12,065 nucleotides of DNA from UBA6168 sp964643005 (GCA_964643005.1 CAZXQI010000111.1:1-12065), one strand, 5' to 3'; counted from the stretch's first letter, positions 1 to 7,663 are shown. Notes: generated from the sequence alone by a model not told the origin. Numbers and translations are program-made.

Positions 1-108
1 AACTCTTCTGCAACTATTTCTAAAATGCTATCGCAAAACTTTAGACAACTTCAAAATATAAACACCTGAAAGCCAATTGATAAACTTCAATAATAGATTT
101 AATAAGAA

Positions 109-717
109 ATGCACAGCTCCGCCACTCAGCACCTTTCAAAAGACCCGGTTTTAAAGAAATTGATAGAAGCGTCGCCACAATTAGAACTTTTGGACAATTC
201 CAGGGGCAATGTTTATGAAGGCTTAATTAGTTCTATCATCAGCCAGCAGCTATCGGGAAAGGTAGCTACTGTGATCAAAGGTCGCTTTTATGAGCTTTTT
301 GCCGACAGCTACCCGCATCCGGAAAAGCTTTTGGAAGCGGACATGGAAACGCTTCGCTCCGTGGGCCTTTCCAGACAAAAGGCAAACTACCTGCAAAATG
401 TAGCGACTTTTTTTCAGGAGGAGCGCATAGACGACTCGGCCTGGGACGGAATGGGAAATGAAGCCATTATTGATTTTTTGACGCGGATAAAAGGTGTGGG
501 GAAATGGACGGTGGAGATGATTTTGATGTTCTCGCTGGGCAGACCGGATGTATTGCCGGTGGATGATCTGGGGATTAGAATAGCCTTTACCAAACTTTAT
601 AATCTGACAGAAACGGGAAAGGAATTGAAAGAGCGGATGACGGAGATAGCAGAATCCTGGCGACCCTATCGCTCCTATGCCTGTCTGTATCTTTGGCAGT
701 ACAAGGACAGCAAATAG
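109..717 (+). CDS. DNA-3-methyladenine glycosylase II-like protein (AlkA/MAG type)
   Basis: Predicted base-excision repair glycosylase that removes alkylated purines such as 3-methyladenine from DNA, leaving an abasic site. The 202-aa protein has the HhH-GPD layout: a conserved ISQQLSG segment at residues 44-50, the hairpin IKGVGKWTVEM at about 127-137, and the catalytic-type acidic pair in LPVDDLG (Asp152/Asp153; by analogy with AlkA the second should be the catalytic one). No C-terminal Cys cluster is seen, which argues against the EndoIII/MutY branch. It is shorter than E. coli AlkA (about 280 aa) and lacks AlkA's N-terminal domain, matching the compact MAG-like form. The first ATG follows an AT-rich leader without a Shine-Dalgarno, as is common in Bacteroidota. 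The gene stands alone and converges on its right-hand neighbour. Family is confident; substrate range is inferred. Confidence 0.9.
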   Translation: MHSSATQHLSKDPVLKKLIEASPQLELLDNSRGNVYEGLISSIISQQLSGKVATVIKGRFYELFADSYPHPEKLLEADMETLRSVGLSRQKANYLQNVATFFQEERIDDSAWDGMGNEAIIDFLTRIKGVGKWTVEMILMFSLGRPDVLPVDDLGIRIAFTKLYNLTETGKELKERMTEIAESWRPYRSYACLYLWQYKDSK

Positions 718-736
718 GCGCCGGTTTTTGGAAATG

Positions 737-773
737 AAAAAGGCAAGCATATTCTCATGTGCCTGCCTTTTTT
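737..773. terminator. Bidirectional intrinsic terminator between convergent genes
   Basis: A 9-bp perfect stem pairs AAAAAGGCA (737-745) with TGCCTTTTT (764-772), with further partial pairing inside. It ends in a T-run on the + strand and, read on the - strand, also ends in TTTTT. It lies 20 nt past the glycosylase stop and 20 nt past the stop of the opposing 245-aa gene, so it can serve both transcripts. Confidence 0.8.
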
Positions 774-793
774 GATATGGTTTAGGTTCAGAT

Positions 794-1531
794 TTATTCT
801 TCTTCTACGTCTTTGATAGTCTGAATCTTATTCAATAGTTGCTGCGCTTTTAGGAGAAAATCCGGCTTGTGCTCATAAAACTCGTTGTGAATCATCAGCA
901 GGCGGGCGGCGTCCCAGGCGGCGGATTTAGGCCTCAGTTGTTTAGCGGCGATCGGGTGCAGCCAGTACTCTAAGTTATTGGAACGCAGGTACGAGCCATC
1001 CATATCGAAGTTGATGATGACGGACAACTTGTTCAGGGAGAAAAGGTAATCCGTTTCCTTGTTCAATTCTTTTTGGAGATCGACGATTTCAATCCTGCCG
1101 AAGCGCACGCCGGCTCTCTCGCACAGGAAAATATCGCGACGGCCATCGAAAGTGATTATCGTCTGGATTTGATATTTACGGAAGGCGTCGAGTAGGAATT
1201 TCTTGACCCAGTTGTGTACAGGTCGAAGTTGCTTGAATGAAAACTGTAGCGCGCGTTTGTCCACTCTGAATTCCTCAAGGAAAGGCCGCGTTCTACCGCT
1301 TCTCATATTGATAACTACTTTGTTGCGTCCGATGGTGTGACCCAGTTCGTTGGTTTTTGAATAGACGCTGACGTAATCTACATCGGCTTTGTTGATCCAG
1401 GTTTCAAGGAATATTTTCTTTGAACGCTTTTCAAAGACGAGCAGCGATACTTCTGCTATTGCAAAGAAATTAGGAAATCCTCCGTAGATGTTACCGTACT
1501 TAAGCTCTAGAAATGCAATGTTGTTCTCCAC
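794..1531 (-). CDS. Unrecognised 245-aa protein, possibly a divergent RNase H-like/DEDD exonuclease fold
   Basis: I do not recognise this protein by name. It has no signal peptide or membrane segment and ends in an acidic tail (DVEEE). Its order of segments resembles a DEDD exonuclease. An opening strand FLEL (Glu9) is followed by a PNFFAIAEVSLLVFE strand like the IAEIGAV strand of such enzymes. A central IITFDGRRD (Asp129, Asp133) sits where motif II would be. A helix AAWDAARLLMIH (Asp207) sits where the final H-x4-D motif would be. The first Asp of the usual D-x-E is replaced by Leu8, and the His four residues before the last Asp is absent. If the fold is right, activity may be lost or altered. 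Start is the first ATG. A TAAATTTG -7-like element lies about 70 nt upstream. The gene lies downstream of the M29 aminopeptidase on the same strand, 160 nt away. CDS call is solid; fold is a guess. Confidence 0.75.
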   Translation of the reverse strand: MENNIAFLELKYGNIYGGFPNFFAIAEVSLLVFEKRSKKIFLETWINKADVDYVSVYSKTNELGHTIGRNKVVINMRSGRTRPFLEEFRVDKRALQFSFKQLRPVHNWVKKFLLDAFRKYQIQTIITFDGRRDIFLCERAGVRFGRIEIVDLQKELNKETDYLFSLNKLSVIINFDMDGSYLRSNNLEYWLHPIAAKQLRPKSAAWDAARLLMIHNEFYEHKPDFLLKAQQLLNKIQTIKDVEEE

Positions 1532-1598
1532 TTTAAAATAGTGTTGTTTTGGGAAAAAGGTTTAAAAAAATTATTTCACTCTGGCTTCAAATTGTCGC

Positions 1599-1606
1599 CA
1601 AATTTA
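1599..1606 (-). promoter_or_regulatory. Candidate -7 element (TAAATTTG) for the 245-aa gene
   Basis: On the - strand this reads TAAATTTG, an exact match to the Bacteroidota TAnnTTTG -7 consensus, 68 nt upstream of the start codon. An identical TAAATTTG occurs at 1642-1649 inside a small AT-rich palindrome (1642-1653). No correctly spaced TTTG -33 box was found for either copy, and AT-rich gaps produce such matches by chance, so this is tentative. Confidence 0.3.
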
Positions 1607-1691
1607 TGAATAATGGTGACAAACAAGCTATTTCTACATTACAAATTTATTTGTTTGTCTATTAAGCGCATCTGACTGACGGATTTGAATC

Positions 1692-2789
1692 TTAAAACAA
1701 AAATCTTCCGTCCTGGTAGATTTTTTCTTCATCGGCAAAAATCTGTCCCCCATCTTTCATGTCGGCAATCATGTCCCAATGAATGGATGATTGATTCTTT
1801 CCGCCCGTTTGTAGATAAGACTGGCCAATGGCCATGTGAACTGATCCCCCAATCTTTTCATCAAACAGAATATTTTTTGTGAAACGGTTGATTTTGTAAT
1901 TAGTTCCGATAGCCGCCTCGCCAAATCTCCTGGCGCCTGGTAGTTGAAAGACATTGTCAAGCAACTCTTTGCCCCTCGTGGCTTCCCATTTTTCAACCAT
2001 CCCGTCTTTTACCCAGAGGGTGATGCCTTCTACTTCATGCCCTGCATAGACGACGGGGTAGGAAAAGTGGATATGGCCGTTCACGCTGTCCTCTACTGGA
2101 GAAGTATAAACTTCGCCGGAAGGCATGTTGGTTTGCCCATCCGAATTGATCCAGGTACGTCCTTTGGTTGAAAATGCGATGTCAATGCCGTCGCCTACAT
2201 AGCGCACTTTTTCTTTTTTGTTTAAAAAATCAACGATATGTTGTTGCGAGCGACGAACTTCAAGCCAGGCAGCGGCGGGGTCTTCCTCGTTTAACCGGCA
2301 GGCGTTGAAGACAAATTGCTCGTATTCTTCGAGCGACATACCAGCTTCTTGAGCATTGGCTAACGTTGGATACTGGCAAAGGTTGCGCTTCAAAGAGCGG
2401 GTTGCCGTGCGTTTGAAGTAAATTTCATTAGTCTCCTTCAGGGCAGCCCGGCGCAGGTTGGCTTTATCCTTATCTACATTCTGATCTTCCCGCAGGTTGA
2501 ACGGAGCCATGATGTTCAGGTAGGCGTCGAATTCTTCCATCGCCAGTTTGTAGAGCGTTGGAACCTGCTGCAAATGGCGCCCGCCAGCTTCCTGTAGCAT
2601 TATTCTCGATTTTTCCCTGAAGGCAAGTTCTACTTCCACGATGGCGCCCTGCCGGAGCGCAACTCGCCAAACTTCCCGCACGAGCGGCTCGGCCAGCGTC
2701 GTACTGGAAATGTAAAGCCGGTCGCCTTCTTTGATTTCTAAGCAGTATCGGACGAGAAGGTCGGCGTATTTGAATAGGATTTCTGACAT
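1692..2789 (-). CDS. Aminopeptidase, peptidase family M29 (AmpS/AmpT type)
   Basis: Predicted cytoplasmic metallo-aminopeptidase that trims N-terminal residues from peptides, with a two-metal centre. The C-terminal half has the family's ligand motifs (numbering from the ATG chosen here): Glu226 in NMPSGEVYTSP, Glu291 in RFGEAAIGTN, His318 in GGSVHMAIGQSY, and His337 and Asp339 in SSIHWDM. All expected metal-binding positions are therefore present. Length is 365 aa against roughly 400-415 for well-known members. Start choice: the reading frame is open to a TTG at 2810 directly after an in-frame TAA. The ATG at 2789 instead gives MSEILFKYADLLVRYCLEI, which matches the usual beginning of this family, so I chose it. 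The gene lies 209 nt downstream of the deacetylase on the same strand, with inverted repeats between, so co-transcription is uncertain. Confidence 0.92.
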   Translation of the reverse strand: MSEILFKYADLLVRYCLEIKEGDRLYISSTTLAEPLVREVWRVALRQGAIVEVELAFREKSRIMLQEAGGRHLQQVPTLYKLAMEEFDAYLNIMAPFNLREDQNVDKDKANLRRAALKETNEIYFKRTATRSLKRNLCQYPTLANAQEAGMSLEEYEQFVFNACRLNEEDPAAAWLEVRRSQQHIVDFLNKKEKVRYVGDGIDIAFSTKGRTWINSDGQTNMPSGEVYTSPVEDSVNGHIHFSYPVVYAGHEVEGITLWVKDGMVEKWEATRGKELLDNVFQLPGARRFGEAAIGTNYKINRFTKNILFDEKIGGSVHMAIGQSYLQTGGKNQSSIHWDMIADMKDGGQIFADEEKIYQDGRFLF

Positions 2790-2846
2790 GTCAGGGTTTG
2801 GCGACGACAATTAGTAATGCCGTTTTGAACGGGTTTTAAGGGGGCG

Positions 2847-2854
2847 CAAATTTT
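2847..2854 (-). promoter_or_regulatory. Weak -7-like element upstream of the M29 aminopeptidase
   Basis: The - strand reads AAAATTTG followed by C, one mismatch from TAnnTTTGC, about 57 nt upstream of the ATG. No -33 TTTG at the right distance is visible. A separate promoter would fit the 209-nt gap from the deacetylase, but the match is weak. Confidence 0.2.
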
Positions 2855-2893
2855 GACAAAAATTTACTTAGAAAAAAATCTATTGAAGAAATT

Positions 2894-2986
2894 CGCCTGA
2901 GCTTTATTTTTAATATTTATGAAAGGGGTGCATTCTTCGCTTTTAAACGTTTCCTCAGGCGCAGGGAATGAGCAATGAATTGCGCC
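2894..2986. repeat. Two mutually exclusive inverted repeats downstream of the deacetylase
   Basis: CGCCTGAG (2894-2901) and CTCAGGCG (2954-2961) form a perfect 8-bp inverted repeat with a 52-nt AT-rich loop. The right arm overlaps a second repeat, GGCGCA (2959-2964) with TGCGCC (2981-2986). The two stems cannot form together. The structure starts 13 nt beyond the deacetylase stop, so it may form a 3' end or processing structure, but neither stem is followed by a good T-run on the - strand. Confidence 0.35.
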
Positions 2987-2998
2987 GTAAGAAGAAGA

Positions 2999-3625
2999 CT
3001 ATCTGCTGACCGTTTCCTTTAATCTTTTAATGCTGAAGCCCCTCTCCGTAAAATACTCCAATACTCTGGGTAGGACGTAGTGCAGCTTATCCCAGGCTTT
3101 CAGACTGTCGTGAAAGACGACGATGGATCCGTTTCCGGTATTTTTCAGCACGTTACTGAGGCACTGTTGCGGTGTGATGCCGGCGTCAAAATCGCCGCTC
3201 AGCACGTCCCACATCACTATCTGGTATCGCTTGCGCAGACGCGCCGCCTGTTTGGGCATCAGCCTGCCATGAGGCGGGCGGAACAGATTGCTCCGGACTA
3301 ACTGGGCGCAGCGATGCACGTTTAGAAAATAAGCGGTATTGCTGTTGGCCCATCCGTTTAGGTGGTTGAAAGTATGGTTGCCGATGGTATGGCCTGCTTC
3401 GGTCAGTTGCCGAAATATTTCAGGGTGCCTGTTGATATTTTCACCGACGCAGAAAAAAGTAGCTTTTGTCTGATATTCCTGCAACTGTTCCAATACCCAG
3501 GGGGTTACTTCCGGAATCGGGCCGTCATCGAAAGTCAGGTAAATTTCCTTCTTTTCGGAGGGAACCTTCCAAGTGAAGTTGGGAAATAATTTCTGAACGA
3601 GAAGCGGTGTTTTTACCAGATACAT
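2999..3625 (-). CDS. Polysaccharide deacetylase family protein (NodB/CE4 domain)
   Basis: Predicted metal-dependent deacetylase acting on N-acetylated sugars such as peptidoglycan or chitin-like oligomers. The 208-aa protein is almost entirely NodB domain, and all five motifs are visible. Motif 1 is TFDDGP with Asp33 and Asp34. Motif 2 is NHTFNH with His84 and His88 as metal ligands. Motif 3 is RPPHG at 116-120. Motif 4 is MWDVLSGDFD around Trp139-Asp147. Motif 5 is VVFHDS with His172. Intact residues imply an active enzyme. There is no signal peptide or membrane anchor: the N-terminus MYLVKTPLLVQKLFP is not hydrophobic enough, so how it meets extracytoplasmic substrates is unclear. A cytoplasmic sugar intermediate is an alternative. 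The first ATG is used. A TACCTTTA box about 15 nt upstream is one base off the -7 consensus. It is divergent from gltX. Confidence 0.92.
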   Translation of the reverse strand: MYLVKTPLLVQKLFPNFTWKVPSEKKEIYLTFDDGPIPEVTPWVLEQLQEYQTKATFFCVGENINRHPEIFRQLTEAGHTIGNHTFNHLNGWANSNTAYFLNVHRCAQLVRSNLFRPPHGRLMPKQAARLRKRYQIVMWDVLSGDFDAGITPQQCLSNVLKNTGNGSIVVFHDSLKAWDKLHYVLPRVLEYFTERGFSIKRLKETVSR

Positions 3626-3772
3626 TAGCTTTTTCTTTAAAGGTAGGCGACTGGAAACAATTTTAAAACTGCGCTGAAAACCCGTCCCTCCGTTTTTCCC
3701 TCAAAGCTGGGCAGGCTGAACGAGCCGGATTCCTATTGGGAAAAAAAGAGAAACAGGAAACAGCCCGAAGGT

Positions 3773-3787
3773 TTACTTTTGCACCTC
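3773..3787 (+). promoter_or_regulatory. Predicted gltX promoter -7 element (TACTTTTGC)
   Basis: TACTTTTG at 3774-3781, followed by C, matches the Bacteroidota -7 consensus TAnnTTTG(C). It points toward gltX and predicts a start of transcription near 3788 and a leader of about 135 nt. The surrounding 15 nt (TTACTTTTGCACCTC) are matched at 14 of 15 positions upstream of the glycosyltransferase on the other strand. No clear TTTG -33 box is present. Confidence 0.55.
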
Positions 3788-3924
3788 TTCAAAATCAGGG
3801 ATGAAGGTTTTTCCTCAAACGACCTTCCTGCTAATCCACAACGGGTGAAAGTAAAAACCTGCTGCTGGAAAGTAGAAACTTCATGGGAAGAAGAGGAGTT
3901 TAGATTGACTATTAATTGAGAATA
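3788..3924 (+). promoter_or_regulatory. Long possible leader of gltX with an 8-bp stem and a tiny ORF
   Basis: This is the right part of the 299-nt gene-free region (3626-3924) between the deacetylase and gltX. If transcription starts near 3788 the leader is about 135 nt, long for this window. AGGTTTTT (3805-3812) pairs perfectly with AAAAACCT (3853-3860) around a 40-nt loop. ATG at 3801 opens a 15-codon ORF (MKVFPQTTFLLIHNG, stop 3846-3848) inside this structure. It contains no Glu codon, so classical amino-acid attenuation is not supported, and I see no T-box. It may simply be untranslated sequence. Nothing recognisable was found in 3626-3770. Confidence 0.25.
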
Positions 3925-5460
3925 ATGAAAAAAGTGAGAGTTCGTTTTGCGCCGAGTCCGACCGGTCCGCTACACATTGGCGGAGTTCGCACGGCGCTGT
4001 ATAATTATCTGTTTGCAAAAAAAAATGGAGGTACGTTCATCCTGCGGATCGAAGATACGGATCAGGGCAGGTACGTGCCTGGCGCTGAAGAATACATCAT
4101 CCGGTCTCTGGAATGGTGCGGCCTGAAGCCTGACGAAGGGCTGGGATTTGGCGGCGAATTTGAGCCTTACCGCCAGTCTGAGCGAAAGGCTATCTATCAA
4201 AAGTACGCCCAGATGTTGATTGACCGCGGCGCGGCGTATTACGCATTCGATACTCCGGAAGAGTTGGAGGCGCGACGCCATGCCGAGGCGGAAGCAGGCA
4301 ATCACAATTTTAAATACGACAACCTCAGTCGCGCCGGCATGAAGAACAGCCTGACGCTGCCCGCCGACGAAGTTCAGCGCCTGCTTGCTGCCGGTGAAGA
4401 GCATGTCATACGCTTAAAAGTTCCTGAAAATGAGACGGTTACTTTCAACGACCTCATTCGGGGAGAAGTGAGTTTTCAAACAAACGAGCTAGACGACAAG
4501 GTGCTGCTGAAGGGCGACGGCATGCCCACCTACCATTTAGCCAATATCGTGGACGACCACCTGATGGAAATTACCAATGTCATCCGGGGAGAAGAATGGC
4601 TGCCCAGCACGGGGCATCACGTTTTGCTCTACCGCGCTTTCGGCTGGGAGGCGACGATGCCGGAATTTGCCCACCTGCCGCTGATTCTCAAGCCGGATGG
4701 AAAAGGCAAGCTCAGTAAACGAGACGGCGCCAAATTCGGCATGCCCGTTTTCCCGCTCGGCTGGGAAGGGAAGACGGATGAAGATAGTTTCGACGGCTTT
4801 CGGGAGTTTGGATTTTTGCCGGAGGCAGTCGTCAATTTCCTGGCTTTTCTGGGCTGGAATCCGGGCACGGAGCAGGAGATTTTCTCCCTTGAAGAACTTT
4901 GCGAGGCTTTTTCTATTGAAAACATCAGCAAGGGAGGGGCGCGCTTTGACTACGATAAAGCCCGGTGGTACAACCAGCAATACATCCACGCTACCGACGG
5001 AAAGAAACTGGCAGAAATGGTTCGCCCCCAGTTAGAAGAAAAAGGCTTTGAGGCTACAGACGATTATCTCGTCGCCGTCTGCAACCTGATGAAAGACCGG
5101 CTCAGCGTATTGCCCGACTTCCTCAACCAGGCTTATTATTTCTTTGAAGAGGTAAAATTGTACGACGACCAAAACATTGCGAAGCGTTGGAAGCCTGAAA
5201 ATCGCCCCACTTTTGAAACGCTGGCCACTCGCCTTCAGAATTTGGCCGCCTTTGAACTATCGGCCATAGAGGAGGCAGTGAAGCAATTTATGGCGGAGTA
5301 TCATTTGAAAATGGGCGAAGTAATGCCCATGCTCCGGCTGGCGCTCGCCGGCTCCATGCAGGGACCTGCCGTTTACGAAATGTTGACTGTCCTGGGTCGG
5401 GAGCGCAGTGTAGGCAGACTTTGGCAGGCGTTTGATTATTTTGATGGAGTCGTTGGCTGA
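3925..5460 (+). CDS. gltX: Glutamate--tRNA ligase (glutamyl-tRNA synthetase)
   Basis: Class I aminoacyl-tRNA synthetase that charges tRNA-Glu with glutamate in the cytoplasm. The 511-aa protein opens with the family's FAPSPTGPLHIGG; the HIGH motif is HIGG at residues 17-20. It continues with RIEDTD at about 41-46 and has the KMSKS-type loop KLSKR at 262-266. A C-terminal helical anticodon-binding region follows. After KLSKRDGAKFG there is an inserted segment (about residues 272-293, GMPVFPLGWEG onward) that I recall as typical of Bacteroidota GltX. Start choice: the frame extends to a TTG at 3916, but the ATG at 3925 gives the standard start MKKVRVRFAPSPTG. Whether it charges only tRNA-Glu or also tRNA-Gln cannot be told from motifs. 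It appears monocistronic: 126 nt and no shared function separate it from the downstream kinase. Confidence 0.97.
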   Translation: MKKVRVRFAPSPTGPLHIGGVRTALYNYLFAKKNGGTFILRIEDTDQGRYVPGAEEYIIRSLEWCGLKPDEGLGFGGEFEPYRQSERKAIYQKYAQMLIDRGAAYYAFDTPEELEARRHAEAEAGNHNFKYDNLSRAGMKNSLTLPADEVQRLLAAGEEHVIRLKVPENETVTFNDLIRGEVSFQTNELDDKVLLKGDGMPTYHLANIVDDHLMEITNVIRGEEWLPSTGHHVLLYRAFGWEATMPEFAHLPLILKPDGKGKLSKRDGAKFGMPVFPLGWEGKTDEDSFDGFREFGFLPEAVVNFLAFLGWNPGTEQEIFSLEELCEAFSIENISKGGARFDYDKARWYNQQYIHATDGKKLAEMVRPQLEEKGFEATDDYLVAVCNLMKDRLSVLPDFLNQAYYFFEEVKLYDDQNIAKRWKPENRPTFETLATRLQNLAAFELSAIEEAVKQFMAEYHLKMGEVMPMLRLALAGSMQGPAVYEMLTVLGRERSVGRLWQAFDYFDGVVG

Positions 5461-5461
5461 T

Positions 5462-5472
5462 GCCCGTCGGGC
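5462..5472 (+). repeat. Short perfect hairpin just after the gltX stop
   Basis: GCCCGTCGGGC forms a 4-bp GC stem with a 3-nt loop, beginning one nucleotide after the gltX stop codon. There is no T-run behind it, so it is not a convincing intrinsic terminator. It may protect the mRNA 3' end or be chance. Confidence 0.2.
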
Positions 5473-5586
5473 GATTGGTCAAAGAGAAGAAAAATTCAAA
5501 TTGGGAAACCAACCAACCACTACTTATCGGAATTGTGCGTTCTCAAACAATGGACAAACACCCATTTTTTTTCATAACTTTTATTG

Positions 5587-6852
5587 ATGAAGAATAATAC
5601 GGTTATACGGGTTGTGCTTTTTGGCTGCCTCGCCATCATCAGTATTATTATTATCCAGGCTTATTTATTGATAAATACCTGGGATGCCCAGGAAAAGGAG
5701 TTTCAGGAAAAGGTCACCATTGCCCTTTTGAATGTGGCCAGAGAATTTGAAAAACTAGGCAGCTCTCCTCCCGCTTACGACCTGATTAATCAGGTGTCTT
5801 CCAACTACTACGTCGTGAACATCAACGACAATATCAGAGCCAGCGACTTAGAGCATTTTCTTAGAAGGGAGTTAGAGAGGGTGGCGCTCCGGGAAGATTT
5901 TGAATACGGTATTTACAATTGCGATACTCGTCGTATGGCCTATGGCAAATACATCAGCTATTCGTCCTCCTCCAACTCTAAGTCGGGCGTGTCCAAAGGT
6001 CAGTTGCCTGTTTACGATGAATACCTCTACTATTTTGGCGTTCGCTTTCCGAATCGCGTCACTAAAATCATGAGCGACGTGCGCCTGACGATTGTGCTTT
6101 CGACCATCTTGTTGGTGACGATTCTATTTTTCCTCTACTCTATTTACATCATCCTCCGGCAGAAGCGGCTCTCCGAGATGCAAAAGGACTTTATCAACAA
6201 CATGACCCACGAGTTTAAGACGCCGATTTCTACTATTCGGGTTTCTACTGATTTCTTCCTGAAGGCGCCTGAAATTACAGCCAACCCTAAGCTGCTTCAA
6301 TATACCAACATCATCTCTGATCAGAATAACCGGCTGAATCATCAGGTAGAAAAAGTATTGCAGTTGGCTCGGGTCGAGCGCGATAATTTCAAACTGAACA
6401 TGGAGCAGTTAGACCTGCACCAGGTGCTGAGAAGTATTTTGGACGGGATGAAATTGCAGGCGGAAAAACAGGGTGGAACCCTGACCTATAACTTAGAAGC
6501 AGAGCCCTCCTTTATTCGGGCGGATAAACTGCACCTAACTAATATACTACACAACTTGGTGGATAATGCCATCAAATACTGTAAGGAAGTCCCCACCATT
6601 AATATCAGGACTTATAATGAAAAAAATGGCAAAATTTGCCTGATCATCTCAGACCAGGGCGTCGGGATAGCAAAGGAAAACCTCAACAGAATTTTCCAAA
6701 AATTCTATCGGGTGCCGACCGGCGACATTCACAATGTCAAGGGATTTGGTCTTGGATTATTTTATACAAAAAACATCTGCGACGCACATGGCTGGAAGAT
6801 TCAGATTGAAAGCGAGTTGAATAAGGGCGCCACGGTGAAGATTTTAATTTAA
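5587..6852 (+). CDS. Two-component sensor histidine kinase (two-TM, HisKA-HATPase)
   Basis: Inner-membrane sensor kinase that autophosphorylates on His and should pass phosphate to the regulator encoded just downstream. The 421-aa protein has TM1 at about residues 6-29 and an extracytoplasmic domain of about 135 residues (30-165) with no recognised fold and a Ser-rich stretch near 124-135. TM2 is at about 167-190. There is no HAMP or PAS. The H-box is NNMTHEFKTP (His208) and the N-box is LHNLVDNAIKY (Asn323, Asn327). G1 is DQGVG (from Asp356), the F-box is FQKFYR, and G2 is GFGLG (386-390). All catalytic motifs are intact. Start: the frame's first codon is TTG at 5584, followed at once by ATG, which I chose. 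Organisation and gene order resemble the RprX-RprY systems of Bacteroides. The signal is unknown. Confidence 0.95.
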   Translation: MKNNTVIRVVLFGCLAIISIIIIQAYLLINTWDAQEKEFQEKVTIALLNVAREFEKLGSSPPAYDLINQVSSNYYVVNINDNIRASDLEHFLRRELERVALREDFEYGIYNCDTRRMAYGKYISYSSSSNSKSGVSKGQLPVYDEYLYYFGVRFPNRVTKIMSDVRLTIVLSTILLVTILFFLYSIYIILRQKRLSEMQKDFINNMTHEFKTPISTIRVSTDFFLKAPEITANPKLLQYTNIISDQNNRLNHQVEKVLQLARVERDNFKLNMEQLDLHQVLRSILDGMKLQAEKQGGTLTYNLEAEPSFIRADKLHLTNILHNLVDNAIKYCKEVPTINIRTYNEKNGKICLIISDQGVGIAKENLNRIFQKFYRVPTGDIHNVKGFGLGLFYTKNICDAHGWKIQIESELNKGATVKILI

Positions 6853-6944
6853 AAAAATGGTGGAAGCATGGGGTTAGACAAGGAATGGTGAAAGAAACAA
6901 TTTGCCAATGTCGTCTGCCAGGAAAAACTATAAAGACAGGAAAA

Positions 6945-7625
6945 ATGAAGGCAAACTTACTATATGTTGAGGACGACCCAAGCCTGGGTTTTGTAACAAA
7001 GGATAACCTCGAATTGCAGGGCTACGAAATCAGCCATTGTATGGATGGAAAATCGGCGCTCGAGATGGCCCAAAACCAGAAGTTTGACCTTTGTATCCTC
7101 GATGTCATGCTGCCCGAAATGGACGGCTTCACGCTGGCTCAGGAAATCAGGCGGTTCGACGCCGAGATTCCCATCATTTTTCTGACTGCCAAATCGCTGA
7201 AAGAGGATAAGATAAAAGGCTTGAAACTGGGGGGAGACGATTACATAACGAAGCCCTTTAGCATTGAAGAATTAATTCTAAAAATTGAAATTTTCCTTCG
7301 CCGTCGCAGCATCACCGACCCGGAGCCTCAGGCTAAGTATCATTTTGGAATATACGATTTCAACTATCCCAACCTCGAGCTTTCGTGGGGTGGCCACACT
7401 GAAACGCTCACTCAACGGGAGGCCGACCTGTTGAAATATTTCTTAGACCAGTCTAATAAAGTCATCAAACGCTCAGATATTTTAGAGACGCTTTGGGGAG
7501 AAAACGATTACTTCCTCGGTCGTAGCCTCGATGTTTTTATCTCCCGCTTGCGCAAATACCTCAAAGAAGACGAGTCTGTCAAAATTGAAAACATCCACGG
7601 AGTAGGTTTTCGTTTTAAGGTGTAA
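6945..7625 (+). CDS. Response regulator, OmpR/PhoB family (REC plus winged helix)
   Basis: DNA-binding response regulator, most likely the partner of the kinase 92 nt upstream on the same strand. The 226-aa protein has a receiver domain at about 1-118. Its acidic pair is Asp10/Asp11, the phospho-acceptor is Asp53 in LDVMLPEMDG, the switch Thr81 is in FLTAK, and Lys103 is in ITKPFS. An OmpR-type winged helix follows at about 130-226, with the signature TQREADLLKYF, a SLDVFISRLRKYL recognition helix and the final IHGVGFRFKV hairpin. Start choice: an in-frame ATG at 6885 would add 20 residues (MVKETICQCRLPG...). The internal ATG at 6945 gives MKANLLYVEDD, the normal beginning of a receiver domain, so I prefer it. 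The regulon cannot be read from the sequence. Confidence 0.95.
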   Translation: MKANLLYVEDDPSLGFVTKDNLELQGYEISHCMDGKSALEMAQNQKFDLCILDVMLPEMDGFTLAQEIRRFDAEIPIIFLTAKSLKEDKIKGLKLGGDDYITKPFSIEELILKIEIFLRRRSITDPEPQAKYHFGIYDFNYPNLELSWGGHTETLTQREADLLKYFLDQSNKVIKRSDILETLWGENDYFLGRSLDVFISRLRKYLKEDESVKIENIHGVGFRFKV

Positions 7626-7663
7626 AAAAGCTAATTCTTGGCACTGTTTTTGTCTATTGCAAC

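Noticed and set aside
1..108. Promoter TAGATTTA at 94-101 for the DNA glycosylase
   Set aside because: It is one mismatch from consensus and only 7 nt from the ATG, which leaves no leader; the stretch is AT-rich enough to give such matches by chance.
250..750. 166-codon - strand frame opposite the DNA glycosylase
   Set aside because: It is antisense to an intact HhH-GPD gene, runs through the terminator at 737-773, and shows no domain-like pattern.
3626..3924. tRNA gene, T-box or known riboswitch in the divergent gap before gltX
   Set aside because: No cloverleaf, T-box sequence or recognised aptamer core was seen on either strand.
3970..5035. Several 100-150-codon frames within gltX on both strands
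   Set aside because: All overlap the conserved catalytic core of GltX and have no family features; high GC in the third position of gltX explains the open frames.
6885..6944. 20-residue N-terminal extension of the response regulator from the ATG at 6885
   Set aside because: The receiver domain begins normally at the ATG at 6945; the extension has a Cys/basic composition unlike the family and no conserved feature.
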